This document shows positions 8,029 through 15,941 of a stretch of 22,108 bases of DNA, in pieces. How positions within the stretch are numbered: the first letter of the stretch is position 1; every line of letters starts with the position of its first letter. Location of the stretch: contig DBVR01000052.1 in the NCBI GenBank assembly GCA_002308755.1, positions 1 to 22,108 of the forward strand, written 5' to 3'. The translations under genes and the position numbers were made by a program. This stretch comes from Christensenella sp. UBA1259 (GTDB lineage Bacteria > Bacillota > Clostridia > Christensenellales > Borkfalkiaceae). The notes under the pieces were generated by a model that was not told the DNA's origin, ran no database searches, and was given only the letters and a program-made list of their open reading frames with translations.

Positions 8029-8922
8029 CTAATTATCTTTTATTACGATAATACCCATATTCCTCAAAATTTCTTCGGCATCGACAACGTCTTTTGCCGT
8101 CGTCTGTCCTTCGGGAAGCGTGTCTCGCCTTTGCAGAGCGTTGTATCTCGATCTCGCAAAATCGTGATAACGCAGGACTTTAACGGGTATTCCGATATTT
8201 AACCTCTTTATAAATTCCCCTATTTTTTCCGTTTCGCCGTCGTTATATCCTTTGACCAAAGGAAAACGTATTTCAATGGCACATTTTTTATCTGATAAAA
8301 ATTTCATATTGTCGAGAATTGCCGCATTGTCTCTTCCTGTAAGTCTTTTGTGAAGATCGCCGTCTATCGCCTTTAGGTCGTATAAAAATTTATCCACATA
8401 AGGCATGATCTTCTCAAAAACATCTCTTTTTACATATCCGCAGGTATCTATATAAACGCCGACGCCTTTTTCTTTCAGTCGTTTTGCACACTTGACAACG
8501 AAATCGGTTTGCGTGAGACATTCTCCGCCCGAAAAAGTTATTCCGCCTTTATCACCGAAAAAGGGCTTATCCGTTAACAACTCTTCGACAAGCGAATCGA
8601 CGGAATACTCCTTCCCGTAACCCACTATCGCAAAAACGGGGCAAATTTTTTCGCATTGCATACATGCCGTACACTTTCCCTTGTCAAATAACACAATGCC
8701 GTCTTTAATAAAAAACGCATTTGTGTCGCAAGTGCGAACGCAAGAACCGCAACTTATGCATTTTTCTTCGAATCTCCCTATTTCCGGCTCGTAGGATATG
8801 CTTTCGGGATTATGACACCAAATACATTTCAAAGGACAGCCTTTTAAAAACACGGTCGTCCGAAGTCCGTCCCCGTCATGTATTTCCATCCTCTTTATAC
8901 CGGAAACTATACCTTTATTCAT
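8029..8922 (-). CDS. Radical SAM glycyl-radical-enzyme activase (activase 2)
   Basis: The protein has 297 residues. DGLRTTVFLKGC leads into the radical SAM motif CPLKCIWC (C29, C33, C36). A ferredoxin-like insert with two complete 4Fe-4S cysteine sets follows: C55/C58/C61/C65 and C84/C87/C90/C94. FSGGE provides SAM binding. This architecture is standard for activases of non-PFL GREs. The ATG lies 1 base after the stop of GRE-B, and AAAGGA inside the end of that gene serves as ribosome binding site, so the pair is translationally coupled. GRE-B is the obvious partner. It reads HDGDGLRT where the other two activases have DGPGIRT. Confidence 0.95.
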   Translation of the reverse strand: MNKGIVSGIKRMEIHDGDGLRTTVFLKGCPLKCIWCHNPESISYEPEIGRFEEKCISCGSCVRTCDTNAFFIKDGIVLFDKGKCTACMQCEKICPVFAIVGYGKEYSVDSLVEELLTDKPFFGDKGGITFSGGECLTQTDFVVKCAKRLKEKGVGVYIDTCGYVKRDVFEKIMPYVDKFLYDLKAIDGDLHKRLTGRDNAAILDNMKFLSDKKCAIEIRFPLVKGYNDGETEKIGEFIKRLNIGIPVKVLRYHDFARSRYNALQRRDTLPEGQTTAKDVVDAEEILRNMGIIVIKDN

Positions 8923-8923
8923 A

Positions 8924-10978
8924 TCATCCTTTCTTCGAACGCATTATAAATTCTTCCTGTTCTCTTTTCGTCAGGCTTGAAAACAACACGTTCCATCCGC
9001 AGAGCCTTACCTGCAAATCGGGATATTTTTCGGGTGAAAGATAGGCTTTTTTTAGCATCTCAGTGTTCAGAACGTTATAATGAACGGCAAAACCGCCCGA
9101 TTTAAAATACCCTTTAAGGCTGCTTATAAGCGCATCGAGACCGTTCTTGCCCTCAACGGCGGAAGAATGGAAATCGATATCTACGATCGTTGCGTTTGGA
9201 GTTTTTTCGGCATCGATTGAAGCAACCGATCTGAAATGTGCGGTTGCGCTGTTTTTTTCGGCGCCGAAAGTCGCACCCGAATTTTGGGAAAGAGTATCTC
9301 CGTTTTTCCTGCCATCAGCGGAAGCTGCCGTTTTTTCGCCCAAATACCATCGCCAATCAATAGAAAACATTCCTAGACGATATACCCCGCCCTTTTCGTT
9401 CTTTCTGCCGTTTATCATTTCGGACAGGTCGTCAACTATTCTTTTCCCTATTTTATCCGCTTCCGCTATTCCGTTTCCCCATTTCGGGTATTTATTTTTT
9501 ATCGTCAACCTTAAAACTTCGTCGTTCACCCAGTTTTCCGATAAAACCCTTCTCAATTCATCCAGACTCAAAACTTTATCGTCGTAAACGGCTTTTTTTA
9601 TTGCAACGAGAGAATCGACCGCCGTCCCCAATCCTACGGCATTGATCGACGAATTGTTGTATACCGCAGTATAATCGCAATACAGATCGCCGCCCTTGTC
9701 CATTGCGCTTTGATAAGTTGCGGATAAGATCGGCGCAGAATGTATATTTCTATACTCTTTTTCAAAAATATCGGTGCACTTCGCAGCACAATCGACGAAA
9801 CATTTCAGTTGGCGTTTGAATTCGGTATATAAATCCTCAAACGTAGGAAATATGCCGTCATTTTTCAGACCTATCTGCTTGCCGGTAAGTGCATCTTTAC
9901 CGCCGCCGAGAGCGACTTCGAGTGCTTTCGGAATGTTTATCCTGCCGTTACACGAACAGGTGAGTTCGCCGTTCCCGCCGCACTCGTAACAGCCGACGAC
10001 ATGATAATCAACGGCGTCGGAATACTTTTCTCCGATTTTTAAAAGTGCTCGTATTATTACGCTGTCATTCATAAAAACTATACTGTTGTTCCCCGCCCTT
10101 ATTTCCGAAAATGCTTTCTTCAGGATTATATCGGGCATATTCTCAGAATAAAGAATATGAAATTTAGTGTTATGCGTGCCCGCTTTTCCGTAAGCGTCAA
10201 TAAGTCCAATGGATAAATCGTTTGTCAGGCTCAAACCCGCCTCGTCCGTTCCGCCGATAGAAAAAGGTATATTTGCGATTGCTTTCAGTTTATCCACTTC
10301 CCGCAAAAAGGAAACGAGAAGACTATCGGCAACTTCTTTGTCTTCGTCTTTATAAAACGGATAAAGAAGGGAATCGATTCTGCCGAGCGTTCTTAAAAAC
10401 GTTCCGTCGAAAAACATTTGCAAGTTATAATACACGATTATAGTCTGCATTGCTTCGTAAAGAGTAAGAGGTCTGCGTTTGACGAGATGTTTCAACGAAT
10501 TCGACATTTTATTTTTGCCTGCATTCGCCGCTATATCTTCGGCTCTTCGTAAAAACCTTAACGACGCATTCCAAACCCTTAAAATCTCGGAATAAAATCT
10601 TCTCTTGGCCGGATCGGTTGCGTTTTGTTCGTATTCGGCAATGCGATCTCTTACGCCTACGATGCCTAAACTCAAAAGGTCTTTCCACTGCGTAGTCGTG
10701 TGAGAAAAATCTGCCATTCCCGTATATGCTAAAGAGTCGAATCCGTCTTTAAATCCAGCCTCGTTTATTTTATCGAAAAATTTCCTCGCTCTCGCCAAAA
10801 TAACGCTTTGCATTATGTCAGCCGTGTTTACGGTGCCGAAAAACACGCTGTTTTCATCTATCGTTATTTCGCAATTGTCCAACAAAAAAACTATAATATC
10901 GCAATCTGAGGATAGAACGTCTTTGCCGATAAAATCTATTTTTGTCAAAGCGTATCCTTTCAATTGTAATGTATCCAT
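8924..10978 (-). CDS. Glycyl radical enzyme B, GCxE (dehydratase/lyase-type) active site
   Basis: I take the ATG at 10978, giving 684 residues. An in-frame TTG at 10999 lies 7 codons upstream, but AGGAGA sits between it and the ATG with correct spacing. The active-site loop reads VVGCYECGG, with putative thiyl C330 and base E332. The radical loop is QVRLCGWNV, with G661. The cysteine just before the radical glycine (C660) and the following tryptophan deviate from the common RVSGY/F. The N-terminus is short for the superfamily, and the active-site region is cysteine-rich (C330, C333, C341, C343). GCxE is typical of GREs that eliminate water, amines or sulfonates from diol-like substrates. Which substrate is used here cannot be told. 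It is coupled to activase 2 downstream. Confidence 0.93.
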   Translation of the reverse strand: MDTLQLKGYALTKIDFIGKDVLSSDCDIIVFLLDNCEITIDENSVFFGTVNTADIMQSVILARARKFFDKINEAGFKDGFDSLAYTGMADFSHTTTQWKDLLSLGIVGVRDRIAEYEQNATDPAKRRFYSEILRVWNASLRFLRRAEDIAANAGKNKMSNSLKHLVKRRPLTLYEAMQTIIVYYNLQMFFDGTFLRTLGRIDSLLYPFYKDEDKEVADSLLVSFLREVDKLKAIANIPFSIGGTDEAGLSLTNDLSIGLIDAYGKAGTHNTKFHILYSENMPDIILKKAFSEIRAGNNSIVFMNDSVIIRALLKIGEKYSDAVDYHVVGCYECGGNGELTCSCNGRINIPKALEVALGGGKDALTGKQIGLKNDGIFPTFEDLYTEFKRQLKCFVDCAAKCTDIFEKEYRNIHSAPILSATYQSAMDKGGDLYCDYTAVYNNSSINAVGLGTAVDSLVAIKKAVYDDKVLSLDELRRVLSENWVNDEVLRLTIKNKYPKWGNGIAEADKIGKRIVDDLSEMINGRKNEKGGVYRLGMFSIDWRWYLGEKTAASADGRKNGDTLSQNSGATFGAEKNSATAHFRSVASIDAEKTPNATIVDIDFHSSAVEGKNGLDALISSLKGYFKSGGFAVHYNVLNTEMLKKAYLSPEKYPDLQVRLCGWNVLFSSLTKREQEEFIMRSKKG

Positions 10979-10981
10979 ATC

Positions 10982-10988
10982 GTCTCCT
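10982..10988 (-). promoter_or_regulatory. Ribosome binding site that decides the GRE-B start
   Basis: On the minus strand this reads AGGAGAC, with the GGAG core 5 nt before the ATG at 10978. It lies downstream of the alternative TTG at 10999, so the shorter protein is preferred. Confidence 0.75.
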
Positions 10989-11001
10989 GTGATTTCCAAG
11001 C

Positions 11002-11139
11002 TTATTTTCTATTCCGAATCTCATCTACGTCACCAACATTGAAACGGTAGATCCTCGGCATTCGACTTAAATCGAACGTTTCTCCCGCTTCCGTGTTTAC
11101 AATTCTTCCGACGCTTTCTGGATAGTCTTTTTCGCCGAC
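11002..11139 (-). pseudogene. Coding-like 45-codon remnant between activase 1 and GRE-B
   Basis: Directly after the TAA of activase 1 the same frame stays open for 45 codons, ending in a second TAA. The translation begins VGEKDYPESVGRIVN and ends VGDVDEIRNRK, which looks like ordinary protein sequence with mixed charged and hydrophobic residues. It has no ATG, GTG or TTG near its 5' end; the only in-frame ATG would give 19 residues and has no ribosome binding site. It does not resemble the C-terminal ends of the other two activases. The simplest reading is the 3' stump of a deleted gene that once sat here. Chance is possible for so short a stretch. Confidence 0.35.
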
Positions 11140-12063
11140 TTATGACTTTTTTACTGTGACCGAAGTGTATTTCTTTATTTTATCTATACAAAGTAAAACT
11201 TCTTCGCTATCGGGAACACCGTATTTCAGGTCGGGTCTGCCATAACCCATCTGCTCATACTTCATATCTCCTATGGTGTGTGCCGGCTCTATTTCAACCT
11301 TTATCAGATTTTTTAACGAGTTCGCCACCCGTGCGATGCCGCTGAAATGTTCTTCCGTGTCGTTTACGCCGGGAATAATCGGGCAACGCAATATTATTTT
11401 TGCGCCGCTTTCATCTATCCTGAAAAGGTTTTCCAGAATAAGCGTGTTGTCCACGCCCGTATATTTTTTATGAAGCCCGCTATCGGTCAATTTATAATCG
11501 TAAAGAAACAAGTCGACGTAAGGAAGAACCTTTTCAAAAACTTCGTAACCCACAAAACCGCCGGTTTCCACGCAAGTCGTTATTCCCATCTCTTTTGCGC
11601 CTTTCAAAAGTCCGACGGCAAACTCCGCCTGCGACAGCGGTTCGCCACCCGACAGAGTTATTCCCCCGGCGTCTTTATAAAATATTTTATCCTCCGCAAC
11701 TTCGTCAAGAACCTCTTGTACCGTAACAGATTTGCCTATTTTTTCAAGGGCGGACGGGCACACTTCGACGCACTTAAAACAACGTATGCAATTTGCCCTG
11801 TCAAAAACGTGTTTCCCGTCCATTACCGTATGGCAATGAACGGGACACACGGCAATACACTTACCGCATTTTATACAGGAACTCTCGTTGTATCCTATCT
11901 CGCTTTTAAAATCGTGCGATTCGGGGTTATGACACCATGCGCAACGGATAGGACACCCTTTTAAAAATACCGTAGTTCTTATTCCCGGCCCGTCGTGCGT
12001 ACAGTACCTTTGTATATTGAATATGTTGCCCCTGATCTCTTTCTCAGTTGAAGGACTGCTCAT
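11140..12063 (-). CDS. Radical SAM glycyl-radical-enzyme activase (activase 1)
   Basis: The protein has 307 residues. HDGPGIRTTVFLKGC leads into the radical SAM motif CPIRCAWC (C37, C41, C44). Two full ferredoxin sets follow, C63/C66/C69/C73 and C92/C95/C98/C102, then LSGGEPLSQ for SAM binding. Its start overlaps the end of GRE-A by 20 bases, which signals tight coupling; it should install the glycyl radical on GRE-A. The ATG is preceded by AGGA with almost no spacer, and a better-placed AAGAGG lies further back, so translation probably depends on re-initiation. Downstream is a coding-like remnant, then GRE-B. Confidence 0.95.
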   Translation of the reverse strand: MSSPSTEKEIRGNIFNIQRYCTHDGPGIRTTVFLKGCPIRCAWCHNPESHDFKSEIGYNESSCIKCGKCIAVCPVHCHTVMDGKHVFDRANCIRCFKCVEVCPSALEKIGKSVTVQEVLDEVAEDKIFYKDAGGITLSGGEPLSQAEFAVGLLKGAKEMGITTCVETGGFVGYEVFEKVLPYVDLFLYDYKLTDSGLHKKYTGVDNTLILENLFRIDESGAKIILRCPIIPGVNDTEEHFSGIARVANSLKNLIKVEIEPAHTIGDMKYEQMGYGRPDLKYGVPDSEEVLLCIDKIKKYTSVTVKKS

Positions 12064-14233
12064 TCCTGTCTATTACCTCTTGCTGTATGTCGTTCGGCAA
12101 ATGGGTAAAATATGCGCTGAATCCGCTTACCCTTACAAGCAGATCTTTATAATTTTCGGGATGCTTTTGCGCGTCGCGCAACGTTTCGTTCGATATGCAG
12201 TTGATTTGTACTTCCATACCTTTTCTTTCAAGGAAAGCCCGTATAAGCGTAACCACGTTATCTTCGTTTTCTCCGCTCATCTGGTTGGGTGCAAATTTTA
12301 AGTTGATAACGATACCGCCCATATAATGGCTGTGATCCCAGCTCGTTGCGGAAAGCACCGCCGCCGTAGGTCCTTTTATCTCTCTGCCAGCAGTGGCGGA
12401 AGAACTCGCCGCAAGCGGCGTTCCTTTCAATCTTCCGTCGGGAGTCGCCTGAGTTACCCTGCCGAGCGTCGCATTTTCGATATATGTGAAAGTACCCGGA
12501 ACAAGAAAACTGTGTCTGTACGTCGTAACGCCCTTGCAAGCCCCTATGATTGCGTTCGAAACCATTGCCGCATATTTATCCGCGTTCTTATCGTTTACGC
12601 CGTAATGCGGAATACGGTTCAGAATATACTGCCGTAAATCTTCTTTGCCTTCATAGTTGCTGTCCACAACGTCCAACAACTCCTGCATAGTCAGTTTCTT
12701 CTCGTTGAAAACAAGCGTTTCGATTGTAACCAAAGAATCCACGACGTTGGAAACTCCCACGAAAGTAGGTTCTATGTGGTTATATCTCGCACCGCCTTCG
12801 TCAATTGCCTTTCCGCGGCTTAAACAGTCGTCGACCAGGCAGGAAACGCGCAAGGGTTCGCCGCCGTTACGCGACCTTTCCATCTGTCTTCTGTTGATGT
12901 AGAGTTGCTGTTCCTGTACTTCCCTGTGCAAAATCTTTTCGAAACTTTCCAAAATCGGTTTCGTGGACGTCGCATCGAGATTTTCACGCATGGCGCGAAG
13001 CAATGCGTTGGCAATATTATGATACGGCGCACAGGGATATATCCCCGAACAACCGATAGGCGTGATTTCCGTACAGCCCGTATTGCAATAGTAGTGAGCG
13101 TCTTCGGGCGATATTCCGATTTTGATCAATCCTTCGGTAATAAGGTCGTCGTCGTAGATAGCGGGTTGCGTTGCGCCCGTCGCATTGACCTGTATGGCAC
13201 GACGTAAAAGTCTGTCGCTGTTGTCCTTACCGAACGCAAGCGCAATTTTCCCCGTTCCCGACCTTACAATCTCCGCCGCATCCAACGCCATAAACGTAAT
13301 GTCGTTTTCCACTATGTTTCCCTGCCTGTCTTTGCCGCCTATCATAGAATCATAAGCGACGTTCGGCATAATGTATGCGTCGGGAAGAAGTAAGAAACAG
13401 CACAAAAGTTCCAACGCTTCGTCGGGCGTGATCCTTCCCGCTTCCAAATCTGCCTTGTAATACGGGTAAAGATATTGATCTATCCTGCCGAAATAATACA
13501 ATTCCCAAAGCGTAAAGGAAAAGAAGTGAATAGCTTGCAACGCTTCGCGGAAAGTTCTTGCCGGCTCTGCGGGCACACGCGAAACGATCTCATAAAGTTT
13601 TTCAAAGTGTTCCTTTTTTTCTCCCGTTGCTTTTTCCGCTTTTTCTTTTAATTTTTCCGCATACCGCCTCTGTAAAACGAGTTCCGCTTCAAGTTCCATC
13701 AGACAGCCTTCGTAAAACTCGCATTTCGGCAGATTTTCGGGATCGTTCAGATCTAATGCGTCTTTGCGCGCTTTTACTTCCGCGATCAACCCGTTGATAC
13801 CTACTCTTAAAAGTTTGGGGTAATCTAACGACATGTGCCCAAGCGTCAGATAAGTCGTATTCGGCGCGCCGCGCATGGCAAGTTCAAGATTTTTATATTC
13901 GTCCTCTTCCTCCTTAGTAAGCGGCGTATAATCCGGACGGCCTACCAACAGTTCGTCATCGTGGATCATAGGTTCCATATTATTTAAGATTGCCGCTTCC
14001 GCGTACGCAAGACGAAGCCTTGCTGTGTAAGGCCTGCTTTTCAGCAATTCGGTGTTATACGGCGTAACCGCAGGGCCTATCCACTCCGTACCTATACTGT
14101 TTATATAGGCACGCATAAAATTCAAGCGCTGACGCATTACGCGAACGTAACTGACGTGATGCTTAAAAACAGGCTCTTCCATGTAGAAATCTTTTATTCT
14201 TTTGATTCTCGATAACTGTTTTTCGTTCAACAT
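12044..14233 (-). CDS. Glycyl radical enzyme A, GCTE (dehydratase/lyase-type)
   Basis: This 729-residue protein is the most canonical of the three GREs. The active site reads NTGCTEITP (thiyl C387, base E389). The radical loop is LLVRVSGFSAYF (G704). TQATPDGRLKGTPL precedes the glycine domain. A strong AGGAGGT 7 nt before the ATG suggests high expression. Family members with GCxE include glycerol/propanediol dehydratase, choline TMA-lyase, hydroxyproline dehydratase and isethionate lyase; I cannot assign it to one of these by eye. The position right after an SDR gene and two GH43 genes suggests that its substrate derives from an imported glycoside, for example a polyol or deoxy-sugar. That is inference. 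It is coupled to activase 1 by a 20-base overlap. Confidence 0.95.
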   Translation of the reverse strand: MLNEKQLSRIKRIKDFYMEEPVFKHHVSYVRVMRQRLNFMRAYINSIGTEWIGPAVTPYNTELLKSRPYTARLRLAYAEAAILNNMEPMIHDDELLVGRPDYTPLTKEEEDEYKNLELAMRGAPNTTYLTLGHMSLDYPKLLRVGINGLIAEVKARKDALDLNDPENLPKCEFYEGCLMELEAELVLQRRYAEKLKEKAEKATGEKKEHFEKLYEIVSRVPAEPARTFREALQAIHFFSFTLWELYYFGRIDQYLYPYYKADLEAGRITPDEALELLCCFLLLPDAYIMPNVAYDSMIGGKDRQGNIVENDITFMALDAAEIVRSGTGKIALAFGKDNSDRLLRRAIQVNATGATQPAIYDDDLITEGLIKIGISPEDAHYYCNTGCTEITPIGCSGIYPCAPYHNIANALLRAMRENLDATSTKPILESFEKILHREVQEQQLYINRRQMERSRNGGEPLRVSCLVDDCLSRGKAIDEGGARYNHIEPTFVGVSNVVDSLVTIETLVFNEKKLTMQELLDVVDSNYEGKEDLRQYILNRIPHYGVNDKNADKYAAMVSNAIIGACKGVTTYRHSFLVPGTFTYIENATLGRVTQATPDGRLKGTPLAASSSATAGREIKGPTAAVLSATSWDHSHYMGGIVINLKFAPNQMSGENEDNVVTLIRAFLERKGMEVQINCISNETLRDAQKHPENYKDLLVRVSGFSAYFTHLPNDIQQEVIDRNEQSFN

Positions 14234-14240
14234 ATATACT

Positions 14241-14247
14241 ACCTCCT
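14241..14247 (-). promoter_or_regulatory. Strong ribosome binding site of GRE-A
   Basis: On the minus strand this reads AGGAGGT, 7 nt before the ATG at 14233. It is among the best Shine-Dalgarno matches in the operon and lies in the 33-base gap after the SDR gene. Confidence 0.8.
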
Positions 14248-14266
14248 ATAAAGAGATCGTTGTTCT

Positions 14267-14995
14267 TTACCAGTCCAGACCGCCGCTTACGAATACGGGT
14301 CTGCCTATGATACGTTTGTTTTTTTCGGAAGCCAAAAATACCGTAAGGTCAGCGACTTCCTCGGGAGACCCCATAGTTCCGAAACAGTTCGGAAAATCTT
14401 TCGGCAAACCTTCTTTCCAACACATCATATCCGTCGTGATGGGACCGGGCGCGATCGAAGAAAGCATTACGCCGCGTTTATAGAGATGTTTCGCCATACC
14501 CATGGAAAATCCCACGACCGCCCATTTAGACAGCCCGTACGGCATCGCGGAAGGCTGAAATCCCGTTTCGCTCGCCATATTTATAATTCTGCCCTTGACG
14601 CCTTTACTTATAAAATAATTCGCGGCTGCCTGACAGGAAAAGTAAACGCCCTTAACGTTTATGTCCATGACGGTATCCCACGCTTCTTCCCTTACGTTCA
14701 GAAAACCTTCCCTGTCTATAACTCCCGCGTTATTGACAACTATGTCGAGTCCTCCCAAAAGTTCGGATGCACTATTCATGATTTCGCCCGCTCTCGACAC
14801 GTCCTTAATATCCCACGCCAGACAAAAAACTTTATTCGTCTCGTTTTCTATTTTCTTTTTTACTTCTTTCAGCGTTTCAATATTTCTGCCCGCGATAACG
14901 ATATCCGCGCCCTCTCTTACAAATGCGCTCGCTATTGCTTCGCCGATACCGCGGCTCGCACCCACTATCAATGCTTTTTTACCTTTTAATTCCAT
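14267..14995 (-). CDS. Short-chain dehydrogenase/reductase (classical SDR)
   Basis: The 242-residue protein has the length of a classical SDR. The nucleotide-binding motif is GASRGIG (12-18). NNAG is at 88-91 and the structural asparagine at N113. The catalytic residues are S142 (NMASETG), Y153 and K157 (YGLSK). The region after the first strand reads AGRN, which leans toward NADP(H), though this is weak evidence. It should interconvert an alcohol and a ketone or aldehyde in the cytosol. GGAG lies about 9 nt before the ATG. It is flanked by a cytosolic GH43 upstream and GRE-A downstream (33-base gap). It could oxidise or reduce the sugar released by the glycosidase before or after the radical step. 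The substrate is unknown. Confidence 0.94.
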   Translation of the reverse strand: MELKGKKALIVGASRGIGEAIASAFVREGADIVIAGRNIETLKEVKKKIENETNKVFCLAWDIKDVSRAGEIMNSASELLGGLDIVVNNAGVIDREGFLNVREEAWDTVMDINVKGVYFSCQAAANYFISKGVKGRIINMASETGFQPSAMPYGLSKWAVVGFSMGMAKHLYKRGVMLSSIAPGPITTDMMCWKEGLPKDFPNCFGTMGSPEEVADLTVFLASEKNKRIIGRPVFVSGGLDW

Positions 14996-15001
14996 ATTCT
15001 T

Positions 15002-15940
15002 TCACTCCATTTCAGGATTTTCTATTACGATCCTGTCGTTTACAAACTTCATTTTGCTCATAAATATCTGCCTGTTAAAACTCGGATGTTTGCTGTCCGT
15101 AAGCACGTGATAAACGCAAACGTATTCGTTATCCCCGAGTTTCAACACGCTGTTGTGTCCGGGGCCGGACATCTTGCCTTCTATCGATTTCAACACGGGT
15201 TCGTCGTATTTTACAAAATCTCTGTCGGGATATTTTGAAACGGCGCAACATATGCAATAATTCGCGGATGCGAAAAAGTTAGCGGAATACATCAGGTGAT
15301 ACAAGCCGTTATGTTTTACCAAAAACGGACCTTCATTCCAGTAAACCTGCTTGCCGTAATAATCGTAAAAGGCTTTTTCGTAATCTTTTTCCGGTTTTAA
15401 AACCATTTTCCCGCTGCTCGTCAGACTCAACAAGTCGTCGCTTAACCGCGCAACGTAAATATGACTTTCTCTTCTGTTCCCGATTATATTTTCGGAACAA
15501 TCTTTGCTGTAATAAAAATATTTTTTTCCGTCATCGTCGATAAACACATGTCCGTCAATGGTTGCGCAACCCGATTCAAACATAGGTCTTTTGTCATATA
15601 CGTCGATAAAAGGACCTGTCGGAGAATCGGAAACGGCAACGCCGATCCTTAAACTTTCGTCTTCCTTTCTTCTTGCCGAATAGTGCATCACGTATTTACC
15701 GTCGATTTCAACGACTTCGGGCGCCCAGTAGTCCTTGTAACCGAAAGACCTGCTGCCTTTCCTATAACACACCGTAGGTTCGGAGAAACTTTCGAGATCT
15801 TCCGAAGTCCAGACGTAAAACCCGCAAAAATCGGGTGCATCTTCGACAAAAGTAGTGGCGTATATGTAATATTTTCCGTCTTTTGCTTTAAGTATGTAAG
15901 GATCGCCTATCATGGTTATCCCTATCGGATTTTTCTTCAT
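15002..15940 (-). CDS. Cytosolic glycoside hydrolase family 43-like enzyme
   Basis: I take the ATG at 15940, giving 312 residues. AGGAG lies just upstream, and an in-frame start at 15976 would overlap the preceding gene and lacks such a site. The protein fits a five-bladed beta-propeller GH43 in length and motifs. The three catalytic acids appear intact: D13 (IGDPYIL, base), D129 (ATIDGHVF, pKa modulator) and E203 (WNEGPFL, acid). YWAPEVVEIDGKYVMHYS is the usual second-blade signature. There is no signal peptide, so it acts in the cytosol on imported oligosaccharides. GH43 members mostly remove arabinofuranose or xylose; which one here is not decidable. It starts 1 base after the stop of the large GH43-like gene and ends 6 bases before the SDR gene. 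Confidence 0.88.
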   Translation of the reverse strand: MKKNPIGITMIGDPYILKAKDGKYYIYATTFVEDAPDFCGFYVWTSEDLESFSEPTVCYRKGSRSFGYKDYWAPEVVEIDGKYVMHYSARRKEDESLRIGVAVSDSPTGPFIDVYDKRPMFESGCATIDGHVFIDDDGKKYFYYSKDCSENIIGNRRESHIYVARLSDDLLSLTSSGKMVLKPEKDYEKAFYDYYGKQVYWNEGPFLVKHNGLYHLMYSANFFASANYCICCAVSKYPDRDFVKYDEPVLKSIEGKMSGPGHNSVLKLGDNEYVCVYHVLTDSKHPSFNRQIFMSKMKFVNDRIVIENPEME

Positions 15941-15941
15941 A

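Noticed and set aside
10979..10999. Longer GRE-B start at the TTG (10999)
   Set aside because: The Shine-Dalgarno sequence lies downstream of that TTG and is correctly spaced for the ATG at 10978.
11002..11142. Activase 1 extended by stop-codon readthrough (selenocysteine or pyrrolysine)
   Set aside because: The stop is TAA, which is not recoded by either system. The protein is already complete at 307 residues and its homologues in this window end at similar places.
11347..11964. Plus-strand 205-codon frame opposite activase 1
   Set aside because: Activase 1 has all radical SAM and ferredoxin cysteines. The opposite frame is a shadow with no domain.
5772..14233. Calling any of the three GREs pyruvate formate-lyase
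   Set aside because: PFL needs two adjacent active-site cysteines. The loops here read GCTE, GCYE and GCNW.
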